DNA from: Lachnospiraceae bacterium AC2029
GTDB taxonomy: Bacteria; Bacillota; Clostridia; Lachnospirales; Lachnospiraceae
DNA: 64,000 nt
Direction: 5' to 3'
NCBI GenBank assembly: GCA_000703065.1
Contig: JNLK01000001.1
Span: 1,944,001-2,008,000, forward strand
The position numbers and the translations under genes are program-made. The notes under the pieces were generated by a model. That model was not told where the DNA came from and searched no databases. It saw nothing but the letters and a program-made list of their open reading frames with translations. How positions within the stretch are numbered: the stretch's first letter is position 1; each line of letters opens with the position of its first letter. This document shows, one piece after another, positions 1 through 8,544 of the stretch.

Positions 1-335
1 TCAACGAAGGACACATTTACATCGCCATCCCGCCGCTGTACCGGGTGGGAGACGGAAAGAATACCAAATATCTCTATTCGGATGCGGAGCTGGAGAAGTA
101 TCGCCGGACCCATACGAAGAAGTTCACCATCCAGCGTTACAAGGGTCTTGGTGAGATGGATGCGGAGCAGCTCTTCGAAACCACCATGGATCAGGAGAAC
201 CGTCTTCTGAAGCAGGTGACCATCGACAGTGTGGCGGAGGCCACCTCCATCACCCATACCCTGATGGGAAATGAAGTAGGGCCGCGCCGGGAGTACATCG
301 AGAAGCACAGCCGGGAGGCGAACGTAGATCTGTAG
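1..335 (+). CDS. parE: Type II topoisomerase subunit B, C-terminal end (5' truncated)
   Basis: Only the last 110 or so residues are in the window; the reading frame is open from base 3. This is the C-terminal part of a GyrB/ParE ATPase subunit, which passes a DNA duplex through the break made by the A subunit. The segment RYKGLGEMDAEQLFETTMD and the closing block with a basic REYIEKHS are characteristic of the TOPRIM/C-terminal region of GyrB and ParE. The next gene, 138 bp downstream, is the matching A subunit. That A subunit is short and lacks a GyrA box, so topoisomerase IV (parE) is more likely than gyrase, but the missing N-terminus leaves gyrB possible. Confidence 0.85.
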   Translation, partial: NEGHIYIAIPPLYRVGDGKNTKYLYSDAELEKYRRTHTKKFTIQRYKGLGEMDAEQLFETTMDQENRLLKQVTIDSVAEATSITHTLMGNEVGPRREYIEKHSREANVDL

Positions 336-404
336 AACGATAAGATTCTTCGACCACTGCGCGGCCTCAGACATGACATGACAAATGCGTATGTCATCGG
401 AGGG

Positions 405-452
405 TCACCATCATGTCATCCTGAGGAGCGAAGCGACGAAGGATCTTAAAAT
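405..452. repeat. Single copy of the dispersed GTCATCCTGAG...GAAGGATCTTA element
   Basis: The parE-parC gap carries one variant copy of the hairpin-forming element (ATCCT and AGGAT arms around GAAGCGA-type loops) that is present 13 times in tandem at 18245-18830. The same gap contains the palindromic stretch GACATGACATGACAAATG upstream of it. Confidence 0.7.
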
Positions 453-473
453 ACAAATAATAGGAGCAATAGA

Positions 474-2723
474 ATGGCTGAGAAGATCAGTACTGTGGAT
501 TATGAATCGGAAATGGGGCAGGCATATGTAGATTATGCCATGTCCGTGATCACAGAACGTGCCCTGCCGGATGTACGGGACGGATTGAAGCCCGTGCAGC
601 GGAGGATCCTGTACTCTCTGTCGGAGCTTACGTCTTCAAATACACCCCACCGGAAATGTGCCCGTATCGTCGGCGATACCATGGGTAAATACCATCCTCA
701 TGGTGACAGCTCCATCTATGAGGGCCTGGTAAATCTGGCCCAGAGCTGGAAGCTGCCGATCCCCCTGGTGGATCCTCATGGAAACTTCGGTGATGTATCC
801 GGATCCGGAGCGGCTGCCATGCGTTACACGGAGGCACGTATTTCCGAGTACACCGAAGAAGCCTGTATGAAGGACCTTCGGTTCTGCAAAGAGGATTTTA
901 TCCCCAACTTCGACGGAGAAGAAACAGAGCCCACCTATCTGCCCTTCCAGGTTCCGAACCTTCTGGTAAGCGGATCCATGGGAATCGCAGTCGGTATGGC
1001 TACGAATATTCCGACACACAACCTGAACGAGGTGATCGATGCAACGGTTGCCTATCTGAAGGATCCGGAGATCACCACCGAGGATCTGATGAAGTATATC
1101 CAGGGACCGGATTTCGCCACCGGCGGGATCCTGAATGCATCTCATGAGCAGCTGTTATCCGTCTATGAGACAGGACAGGGAAGGCTCAGGATCCGCGGTA
1201 AGGTGGAGATCCGGGATGCAGGTTACGGAAGGAAGTCCATTTGCGTGACGGAGCTTCCGGTCACCATGATCGGAAGTACGGAGAAGTTCCTGACCACAGT
1301 CGGCGAACTGGTGCGGAACCGTGAGCTTCCGCAGGTCGTGGATATTGCAGACCGGGGAGACAAGAACGGAGAGTGCCTTGCCATCGATGTGAAGAAGGGC
1401 ACCACCGACGAGGAGATCCAGAAGATCATCAACATCCTCTACAAGAAGGCAGGTCTGGAGGATACCTACGGCGTCAACATCAACTGCATCAACCGCGGGA
1501 AGCCGGAGGTCATGGGACTTCGTCGGATCCTGCAGCTGTATACCAGATTCAAGTCGGATGTTTATACCAAGAAATATACGAAGCTGCTTGCGGAGCAGGA
1601 GGATGTGAAGGAGATCAAGGAAGGCCTTCTGGAGGCCATCGATGTGATCGATCTGATCATCGAGATCCTCCGTGGTTCCAAGACCGTCCAGATCGCAAAG
1701 AAATGCCTGATGCACGGCGATACGGAGGGGATCAAATTCCGTTACAAGGGCTCGGAAATGGATGCGAAGGAGCTCCATTTTACGGAGAAGCAGGCAGATG
1801 CCATCCTGGCCATGCGCCTGTCCCGCCTGATCGGACTGGAGCTGGACGTTCTGAAGAAGGAACTGGCGGATGCGGAGAAGAAGATCGCGAAGTACACGAA
1901 GCTTCTGTCCTCCCCGGCAGCCATGCGGGATCAGATGATCCGGGATATGGAGGAACTGAAGCGCTTCGGAAAACCGCGCCGGACCGAGATTCAGGATCTG
2001 GGCGAGGTGAAGGTGGAGAAGGTCGAAGAGAAGCCTACAGAGGTGACCGTTCTCATGGACCGTTTCTATTACATCAAGTGTGTGGACCGTTCTACCTACG
2101 AGAAGAACGCGGAGCAGATCGCAAGGGATTACCGTGCATCGGTAAATGTCATGACGAACGAACGTGTCCTGCTCTTTACGGACGCCGGCTTTGTCTATAC
2201 CGTCAAGGTGAGCGACCTGGTGAAGAAACAGGGAAAGAAGCTGACGGGCAAGAGCATTTACGCCAAGCTGTCGGATAAGGGAATCCAGGTCTTTGAATTC
2301 TGCGAGATGGATAAGACGGAAAATATAGTTTACATAACTTTGGCTGAGAAGATCATGGACGAGAAGCTGCTCTTCGTGACGAAGGAAGGTCACGCCAAGA
2401 GGGTAGAGGGCTCAGCCTTTGATACCAGCCGAAAGAAGGCTCTGGCCGGAAAGCAGGGCGAGACCCCCATCTGGATCGGACCGGTGGAGGATACGGACCA
2501 GGTGATGGCCCGCAGCTCCGCAGGCTACTATGTGAGGGTGAAGATCAGTGACATTTCCTTTAAGGGAAAGGGAGCCGGCGGAATCATGCTGATCAAGCTG
2601 GCGCCCGGAGATACCATCGAGGCGGCTGTGGCAGGAAAGCCGGACAGCATGCTGGAGGATGTGGCCTTCAGCCGCGTGAAGCTCTGCAGCACGGGAAATA
2701 AGGGTACAAAACTCAGAAAATAG
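474..2723 (+). CDS. parC: DNA topoisomerase IV subunit A (GyrA/ParC family)
   Basis: A 749-residue DNA-cleaving subunit of a type IIA topoisomerase, acting with the upstream B subunit in decatenation or supercoil control. The breakage-reunion domain occupies about residues 10-470. The quinolone-region motif HPHGDSSIYEGLV is near residue 74, and the catalytic tyrosine is Y118 in AAAMRYTEAR. A coiled coil covers about 360-480, and the rest is a beta-pinwheel C-terminal domain. The canonical GyrA box is not visible and the length is shorter than typical gyrase A, which favours ParC. The ATG at 474 follows an AGGAG at about 463. The pair is likely cotranscribed. No separate promoter was recognised in the gap. 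Confidence 0.9.
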   Translation: MAEKISTVDYESEMGQAYVDYAMSVITERALPDVRDGLKPVQRRILYSLSELTSSNTPHRKCARIVGDTMGKYHPHGDSSIYEGLVNLAQSWKLPIPLVDPHGNFGDVSGSGAAAMRYTEARISEYTEEACMKDLRFCKEDFIPNFDGEETEPTYLPFQVPNLLVSGSMGIAVGMATNIPTHNLNEVIDATVAYLKDPEITTEDLMKYIQGPDFATGGILNASHEQLLSVYETGQGRLRIRGKVEIRDAGYGRKSICVTELPVTMIGSTEKFLTTVGELVRNRELPQVVDIADRGDKNGECLAIDVKKGTTDEEIQKIINILYKKAGLEDTYGVNINCINRGKPEVMGLRRILQLYTRFKSDVYTKKYTKLLAEQEDVKEIKEGLLEAIDVIDLIIEILRGSKTVQIAKKCLMHGDTEGIKFRYKGSEMDAKELHFTEKQADAILAMRLSRLIGLELDVLKKELADAEKKIAKYTKLLSSPAAMRDQMIRDMEELKRFGKPRRTEIQDLGEVKVEKVEEKPTEVTVLMDRFYYIKCVDRSTYEKNAEQIARDYRASVNVMTNERVLLFTDAGFVYTVKVSDLVKKQGKKLTGKSIYAKLSDKGIQVFEFCEMDKTENIVYITLAEKIMDEKLLFVTKEGHAKRVEGSAFDTSRKKALAGKQGETPIWIGPVEDTDQVMARSSAGYYVRVKISDISFKGKGAGGIMLIKLAPGDTIEAAVAGKPDSMLEDVAFSRVKLCSTGNKGTKLRK

Positions 2724-2858
2724 TTGTAAATCCTTAGCCCGGGTGGTACAATCGAACAATCTTATCTATAGCCTCGGGTAGTGCCGGGCGGGCATGCGTG
2801 CATGTCCATATGGCGAATGCCGCGAGGGGCATATGTTGAGTTAGGAGGGTGATGTCTT

Positions 2859-4046
2859 ATGACAACAAATGAAATAATCAGCACCGCGGAATCCCATTTG
2901 ATCCATACCTACAATCGTTACCAGATCGCCTTCGATCATGGTCAGGGAGTGTATCTCTATGATAATGACGGGCGGGAGTATCTGGACTTCTGCGCGGGGA
3001 TCGCTGTCTTTGCGCTGGGCTATGGAAATGAGAAGTATAATAACGCTCTGAAGGCGCAGATCGACAAGATCATCCACACCTCCAACTATTACTATACGGA
3101 GCCCATGGCGAAGGCTGCAAAGCTCCTTACGGAGGCGGCCGGTATGAAGAAGGTGTTCTTCACCAACAGCGGAACCGAGGCAGTCGAGGGTGCGTTGAAG
3201 ATCGCCAAGAAATACGGCTATATGAAGGACGGACGGAATGACCATGAGGTGATCGCCATGGAGCACAGCTTCCACGGCCGGAGTATGGGTGCGTTGTCCG
3301 TGACCGGAAATGCACATTACAGGGAGGCCTTCGGACCTCTGATCCCCGGGATCCGTTTTGCAAATTACAATGATATCGAAAGTGTGAAGGCTCTGGTAAA
3401 TGACAGGACAAGTGCCATCATTCTGGAGACCGTACAGGGTGAGGGCGGGATCCGTCCTGCCGACAAGGCTTTTCTCGAAGAGATCCGGAAGATCTGTGAC
3501 GAGAAGGACCTGCTGCTGATCCTGGATGAGATCCAGTGCGGTATGGGACGGACCGGTACCATGTTTGCCTATGAGCAGTACGGTGTGAAGCCGGATGTGG
3601 TTACGGTGGCAAAGGCAGTAGGCTGTGGTGTTCCGCTTGGTGCATTTATGGTCAATGATAAGGCGGAAGGTGTTCTTGTTCCGGGTGACCACGGTTCCAC
3701 CTACGGTGGAAATCCGTTGGCCAGTGCTGCTTGCGTGAACGTGCTGGAGCAGTTTAAGGAGCTGGATCTTCTCGCTCATGTTAAGGAGGTGGGCGCGTAC
3801 CTCTATGAGGCACTGGAGAACCTGAAGAAGGAGATTCCGGCGATCGTAGATCATCGTGGTCTGGGGCTGATACAGGGTATCGAGCTTTCGGAGGACGTAA
3901 AGGCCGGAGATGTTGTAAAGAAGGCACATGAGAATGGCCTGGTCCTGATCTCCGCAGGCTGCAATGTGGTACGGTTCATTCCGCCGCTCATTGTAGAGAA
4001 GGAGCATGTGGATAAGATGATCGAGATACTGAAGACCTGTTTCTAA
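2859..4046 (+). CDS. argD: Acetylornithine aminotransferase
   Basis: A 395-residue PLP-dependent class III aminotransferase. ArgD transfers an amino group from glutamate to N-acetylglutamate semialdehyde in arginine synthesis, in the cytosol. The fold-type I motifs are all present: the phosphate-binding NSGTEAVEGALK near residue 103, the LDEIQCGMGRTG stretch with the cofactor aspartate D223, and the Schiff-base lysine K252 in TVAKAVGCGVPLG. Length is normal for the family. Start ATG 2859 is preceded by AGGAGGG with 9-nt spacing. No arg genes are adjacent, so a 4-aminobutyrate or related omega-aminotransferase remains possible, although the motifs fit ArgD best. A 64-bp palindromic element follows the stop. 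Confidence 0.85.
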   Translation: MTTNEIISTAESHLIHTYNRYQIAFDHGQGVYLYDNDGREYLDFCAGIAVFALGYGNEKYNNALKAQIDKIIHTSNYYYTEPMAKAAKLLTEAAGMKKVFFTNSGTEAVEGALKIAKKYGYMKDGRNDHEVIAMEHSFHGRSMGALSVTGNAHYREAFGPLIPGIRFANYNDIESVKALVNDRTSAIILETVQGEGGIRPADKAFLEEIRKICDEKDLLLILDEIQCGMGRTGTMFAYEQYGVKPDVVTVAKAVGCGVPLGAFMVNDKAEGVLVPGDHGSTYGGNPLASAACVNVLEQFKELDLLAHVKEVGAYLYEALENLKKEIPAIVDHRGLGLIQGIELSEDVKAGDVVKKAHENGLVLISAGCNVVRFIPPLIVEKEHVDKMIEILKTCF

Positions 4047-4080
4047 GGGGGCGTTACGGCTGCAGCTCCGCGAAGCAAGG

Positions 4081-4144
4081 CATGACAGAGGGACGGGTTC
4101 AATGTAACATGAAAATGTGACATTGAACCCGTCCCTCTGTCATG
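4081..4144. repeat. REP-like palindromic element, copy 1
   Basis: A nearly perfect 64-bp inverted repeat beginning CATGACAGAGGGACGGG with a GAAA loop, located just after argD. It shares the GACAGAGGGAC...GTCCCTCTGTC ends with copies at 33142, 46438 and 56171. Such GGGAC-ended palindromes resemble REP sequences mobilised by REP-associated tyrosine transposases; no such transposase is in this window. Confidence 0.85.
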
Positions 4145-4173
4145 ATAACGGTTCCGTCCTTTCAGGTATGAAA

Positions 4174-4198
4174 ACACCCCGGTATGGATACCGGGGTG
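4174..4198 (-). terminator. Rho-independent terminator of the cellobiose phosphorylase gene
   Basis: On the minus strand a 10-bp GC-rich stem (CACCCCGGTA/TACCGGGGTG) with a short loop is followed by TTTTC, 20 nt after the stop codon of the phosphorylase. The stem could also stop plus-strand readthrough from argD. Confidence 0.8.
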
Positions 4199-4217
4199 CT
4201 TTATAATTATCAGGTGA

Positions 4218-6671
4218 TTAACCGAGAACAACGACAACCTTGTGAGTTGCGCCGTCGCCCTTAACCGGGATGACACATCCGTCTACGGCTTCACCGTCTA
4301 CGGTCATGCTCTTAACGCCCTTGCATACGTGGTCAGGATTCTGAACCTCGATCTCATAGGTGTCACCGCGGAACTGACGGGAAGCCTTGAAGCCGTCCCA
4401 TGCAGATGGGATGGAAGGATCTACGGAGAGACCGTCCCAATCCGGGGTGATACCGAGGATGTACTGGGAGATGGCTACGAAGTTCCATGCAGCTGTACCT
4501 GTCAGCCAGGAGTTCTTAGCCTCGCCGCTTCTTCCTGCGTCCTTACCTGCGATCATCTGAGCGTATACGTACGGCTCTGTTCTGTGCAGATCGGAGATAT
4601 CCTCCAGGAATGCCGGAGCGATACGGCTGTACCAGTCATATGCTACATCGCCCTTGCCTGCGTAAGCGGCAGCAGCGATCATCCATGCGTTGTTGTGGCA
4701 GAAGACGCCGGCGTTCTCCTTGTATCCTGCCGGATAGGTGGAGATCTCACCGTACTCGATGAAGTACTTGGTAAATGCGGGGTTGTTCAGTACGAGACCG
4801 TACTTGCAGCCCAGACGCTCCTCAACGGCAGCGATCACCTTGTCAGCCCAGCCTTCTTCCTTGCCGATGTCGGACATGATACCGAAGCCCTGCGGCTCGA
4901 TGAAGATCTTGCCTTCTTCGTTCTCCTTGGAACCAACCTTGCGTCCCAGGTCATCGTATGCACGGATGAACCAGTCGCCGTCCCAGCCGAACTCCTTGAT
5001 CTTATCCTTCATCTTGTCAATCTCAGCCTGAGCCTTCTCAGCCTCGGCAGTATCGCCCTTGTACTTGCAAAGTGCTACATACTCCGGTCCTGCATAGGTG
5101 AACAGGGTAGCTACGAAAATGGACTCAGCCACATCGGAGAAACCCTTGTCGCCGTACTTCGGAGAAGTGTAGGTCTGGAAACTCTCACCCGGTGTATCGG
5201 ACCAGCAGGAGAGGTTCAGGCAGTCATTCCAGTCGGCACGCATGGACAGCGGCAGTCCGTGAGGACCTGTGCTGTTTGCTACCTTGTAGAAGGACTGATG
5301 CAGGTGGTGCATCATGGACTGAGCCAGAGACTCGTCGTTGCGATACGGAACCTGCTCATCAAGGATGGTGTAATCACCGGTCTCCTTGATATAGGAAGCG
5401 GTGGACAGGATCATCCACAGCGGATCATCGGAGAAGTTACCGCCCAGGGCGTCATTTCCCTTCTTGGTAAGAGGCTGATACTGATGGAAGCATCCACCGT
5501 CCTCGAACTGGGTAGCAGCCAGGTCCAGGATACGCTCGCGAGCGCGGTCCGGAATCTGATGTACGAAGCCCAGAAGGTCCTGGTTGGAATCACGGAAGCC
5601 CATACCACGGCCGATACCGGACTCGAAGTAGGAAGCGGAACGTGACATGTTGAAGGTAACCATACACTGATACTGATTCCAGATGTTTACCATGCGGTTT
5701 ACCTTGTCATCCGGAGTATCTACATTGTACTTGGAAAGGAGTGCGTCCCACATCTCCTTATTTGCGGCAAATGCAGCGTCAACCTTCTCTACGGTATCGA
5801 ACTGCTTCATCATCTCGTAAGCCTTGGACTTGTTCATGGAGCCGTCGGCGTTCCACTTGTTGTCCTTGCCGTTCTCTACATAACCCAGGATGAAGACAAG
5901 AGCCTTCTCTTCGCCCGGTGCCAGAGAGATCTTCAGGCTGTGGGAAGCGATGGGTGACCAGCCGTCTGCCTTGGAGTTGGAGGACTGATCATTTACTACT
6001 ACGTCCGGACGGTCGAAACCGTTGTACAGTCCTAGGAAGGACTCGCGGTCGCAGTCATAGCCGTCGATGTCTGCATTTACGGTATAGAATGCGAAATGAT
6101 CGCGGCGCTCCTTGTACTCGGTTCTGTGGAAGAGGGTGGAACCCTCAACCTCCATCTCGCCGGTACTGAAGTTACGCTGGAAGTTTGTGGAATCATCCTC
6201 TGCATTCCAGAGGCACCACTCCAGGAAGGAGAACAGGGTAAAGGACTTCGGAGAGGTTCCTTCGTTCTTCAGAACCACCTTTTGGATCTCACCGTTGTAT
6301 CCCTGCGGAACGAAGAAGGTTACTTCAGCCTTCAGCTCGCGCTTCTTACCGGTGATCACGGTGTAACCCATACCATGACGACACTGATAGAAATCGAGAG
6401 TGGTCTTAACCGGTGACCATCCGGGGTTCCAGATCTCACCTTCATCGTTGATGTAGAAATAACGTCCTCCGACATCTACCGGAACGTTGTTGTAACGATA
6501 ACGAGTGATGCGGCGCATACGCGCATCCTTGTAAAAATGATATCCTCCCGCTGTATTGGAGATCAGCGAGAAGAAGCTTTCTGTCCCCAGGTAATTGATC
6601 CACGGATATGGAGTCTTGGGAGACGTGATGACATATTCTTTTGCTGCATCGTCAAAGTAACCAAATTTCAT
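4218..6671 (-). CDS. Cellobiose phosphorylase (GH94 family)
   Basis: An 817-residue cytosolic inverting phosphorylase that splits a beta-glucoside, most likely cellobiose, with phosphate to give glucose 1-phosphate and glucose. The start [18 protein letters not shown] and the YRYNNVP segment match GH94 cellobiose phosphorylases. The general acid is expected to be D480 in [11 protein letters not shown]. Domain order is an N-terminal beta-sandwich (1-290), a helical linker, an (alpha/alpha)6 barrel (about 320-730) and a C-terminal beta-sheet. Length is normal. It is transcribed alone, with its own promoter (6736-6764) and terminator (4174-4198). No signal peptide is seen, so imported cellobiose or cellodextrin would be the substrate. 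Other GH94 specificities (cellodextrin, laminaribiose) are less likely. Confidence 0.9.
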   Translation of the reverse strand: MKFGYFDDAAKEYVITSPKTPYPWINYLGTESFFSLISNTAGGYHFYKDARMRRITRYRYNNVPVDVGGRYFYINDEGEIWNPGWSPVKTTLDFYQCRHGMGYTVITGKKRELKAEVTFFVPQGYNGEIQKVVLKNEGTSPKSFTLFSFLEWCLWNAEDDSTNFQRNFSTGEMEVEGSTLFHRTEYKERRDHFAFYTVNADIDGYDCDRESFLGLYNGFDRPDVVVNDQSSNSKADGWSPIASHSLKISLAPGEEKALVFILGYVENGKDNKWNADGSMNKSKAYEMMKQFDTVEKVDAAFAANKEMWDALLSKYNVDTPDDKVNRMVNIWNQYQCMVTFNMSRSASYFESGIGRGMGFRDSNQDLLGFVHQIPDRARERILDLAATQFEDGGCFHQYQPLTKKGNDALGGNFSDDPLWMILSTASYIKETGDYTILDEQVPYRNDESLAQSMMHHLHQSFYKVANSTGPHGLPLSMRADWNDCLNLSCWSDTPGESFQTYTSPKYGDKGFSDVAESIFVATLFTYAGPEYVALCKYKGDTAEAEKAQAEIDKMKDKIKEFGWDGDWFIRAYDDLGRKVGSKENEEGKIFIEPQGFGIMSDIGKEEGWADKVIAAVEERLGCKYGLVLNNPAFTKYFIEYGEISTYPAGYKENAGVFCHNNAWMIAAAAYAGKGDVAYDWYSRIAPAFLEDISDLHRTEPYVYAQMIAGKDAGRSGEAKNSWLTGTAAWNFVAISQYILGITPDWDGLSVDPSIPSAWDGFKASRQFRGDTYEIEVQNPDHVCKGVKSMTVDGEAVDGCVIPVKGDGATHKVVVVLG

Positions 6672-6735
6672 TCAGTTGCCCTTCCCTTCTTTAAGATTTT
6701 TCATGGTCTGCAGGGCAGTCCACAAAGTTAGATTT

Positions 6736-6764
6736 ATTATAAATGATTTAGGAATTGGGTGCAA
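6736..6764 (-). promoter_or_regulatory. Sigma-A-type promoter for the cellobiose phosphorylase
   Basis: On the minus strand TTGCAC (complement of 6759-6764), exactly 17 nt, then TATAAT (complement of 6736-6741). It lies about 65 nt upstream of the phosphorylase ATG. Confidence 0.8.
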
Positions 6765-6843
6765 GCATTATATTCATTGAAAACCACCCGTCAGTATGGT
6801 AAATTAATAGTTGGATGTTACTGTTCTTTGGGGTGGAATCAGT

Positions 6844-8526
6844 ATGAAGAAAACACTGTTCTGGATCAATCTGATCGCCGGGGGATTGCTGCTTATCTTT
6901 GCGGCGCTGTCCCTCTTTTTGCCTTACCGGTTTACGGGCGCTACATATCAGGATGCCGTGGAAGCGAGGGAAGGCTGGTTTTATGTGGATGAAAAAGGAC
7001 AGGTGACATCCCGGAAGGCGGACCTCCATGATTTTGTCGATGACAATATGCGGGAGGCCGTAGTGTCCCGCACCGTCGAAGCTTCCGATCTTGGCGGCGG
7101 TGATCTTTGCTTTATCAGCACCAATATCACCTTTAAAGTATATATGAACGGCGACCTGATCTATGAATTTGAGCCGGATCTGAAATGGTACAGCGGAACC
7201 TCTTACGGAAATATGGTGCATGAGGTGAATCTTCCGTATTTCGTCGGGGAGTCCGAGATCCGGATCGAGGCGAAGAAGACGGCGGACGGCATGTGGGCCG
7301 GCTTTGACCGGACCTTCTTCCAGAACTCCGCCCAGTATTTAAGAGGTCTTCTGTCGGATTACTTCTCGAAAATGGTCATTTCCTTCATCATTTTCCTGAT
7401 CGGCGGGATCCTTGTGGTCCTGGCTCTTGTGTTCGAGTTCCGTACGGCGCAGCAGACAGAGGCAATCTCCATCGGACTGGTGGCCATGGTCCTTGCCCTC
7501 TGGTCAAATTCCGGGACCTATATGCTGGAAACCTTCGCGTCGGATCTGGGACTTGTCCGGATGCTGACCTATGTGACGCTGATCATACTCCCCTTCCCGG
7601 GGCTGATACTGATCCTCTGCGCAGTTCGGAATCCGAAGAGCAGATCCGCATGGATCATAGGGCTGCTGGCGGCGGCGAACTTTGTGACGCACGTTGTGGT
7701 CCTTGCGGCGGGATGGGCTGATTATCATGATCTGCTCCCGTTTACCCACTTCGTCTTTATCCTGGCCGTGGTACTGGGAGTGGCCGAGGTGATCCGCGCC
7801 GTGAGGAAGAAGAAGATCGTGGAGCGGTCGCAGCTTGTGGTTCTGGGAACGTTCTCCATCGTTGTCATCACCGGAATCGTTGATCTGATCTCCTTCTACA
7901 TGGGAAACCGTATGGATGTGGCCCGGTTCACCCGGGTGGGTCTGCTGTTCTTCATTGTATTCCTGTCCATCCACGAGATCGGACAGCTGATTGAGATCAG
8001 CCGGAAGAGCTCCGAAGCGGAGATCATGAACCGTCTGGCGCATGAGGACGGACTGACCGGACTGGAGAACCGTATGGCATTTACGGAGTACGAAAGAGAA
8101 CTTGCCATGCGCCGGGAGGGCTTCGCACTGATCATTCAGCTGGACATTAATTTCCTGAAGAAGGTAAATGACGGCTACGGACATGCAGAAGGTGACAGGA
8201 TGATCAGAGGAGCCGCAGAAGTGATCCACGGCAGCTTCGGAACCGTGGGACGTGTCTTCCGGACCGGCGGCGATGAATTCATCGCGGTAATGGAAGGCGG
8301 TAACGAAGATGAACTTCAGTCCCGCTATGAAAAGGAAGAGAAGCATCTGCAGGAACAGGTCGGAAGCTTCAATGAGAAAGAGAACCCGGTGGTTCCGTTG
8401 TCCATCGCCTACGGTATGGCCATGTACCGGTGCGGAAGCGGAAATCCTGAGAAGCAGGAAAGACTGGCAGACGAAAGAATGTACGAACATAAAAAAAGGA
8501 TCAAGAAACAGCAGGCGGTACAGTAG
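6844..8526 (+). CDS. Membrane-bound diguanylate cyclase (GGDEF)
   Basis: A 560-residue protein likely to make cyclic di-GMP from GTP at the inner face of the membrane. After an N-terminal transmembrane helix (about residues 8-28) there is an extracytoplasmic segment of about 150 residues. A block of about seven membrane helices (about 180-390) follows, an arrangement like 7TMR-DISM sensors. A GGDEF domain closes the protein, with the intact active site RTGGDEFIAV. The RxxD inhibitory site five residues upstream is not evident, so product inhibition may be absent. ATG 6844 has GGGGTGG 7 nt upstream; an alternative start at 6811 has no good ribosome site. The next gene starts 18 nt after the stop, so the two probably form a unit. 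Confidence 0.9.
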   Translation: MKKTLFWINLIAGGLLLIFAALSLFLPYRFTGATYQDAVEAREGWFYVDEKGQVTSRKADLHDFVDDNMREAVVSRTVEASDLGGGDLCFISTNITFKVYMNGDLIYEFEPDLKWYSGTSYGNMVHEVNLPYFVGESEIRIEAKKTADGMWAGFDRTFFQNSAQYLRGLLSDYFSKMVISFIIFLIGGILVVLALVFEFRTAQQTEAISIGLVAMVLALWSNSGTYMLETFASDLGLVRMLTYVTLIILPFPGLILILCAVRNPKSRSAWIIGLLAAANFVTHVVVLAAGWADYHDLLPFTHFVFILAVVLGVAEVIRAVRKKKIVERSQLVVLGTFSIVVITGIVDLISFYMGNRMDVARFTRVGLLFFIVFLSIHEIGQLIEISRKSSEAEIMNRLAHEDGLTGLENRMAFTEYERELAMRREGFALIIQLDINFLKKVNDGYGHAEGDRMIRGAAEVIHGSFGTVGRVFRTGGDEFIAVMEGGNEDELQSRYEKEEKHLQEQVGSFNEKENPVVPLSIAYGMAMYRCGSGNPEKQERLADERMYEHKKRIKKQQAVQ

Positions 8527-8544
8527 ACCGGGAAAGGGAATTCG

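Noticed and set aside
1155-2393. Long minus-strand frame opposite parC
   Set aside because: Shadow of the high-GC coding strand: no homology, poor composition, and the plus-strand gene is certain.
4242-5645. 467-residue plus-strand frame opposite the cellobiose phosphorylase
   Set aside because: The GH94 gene on minus is complete with motifs; the plus frame has no recognisable domain or start signal.
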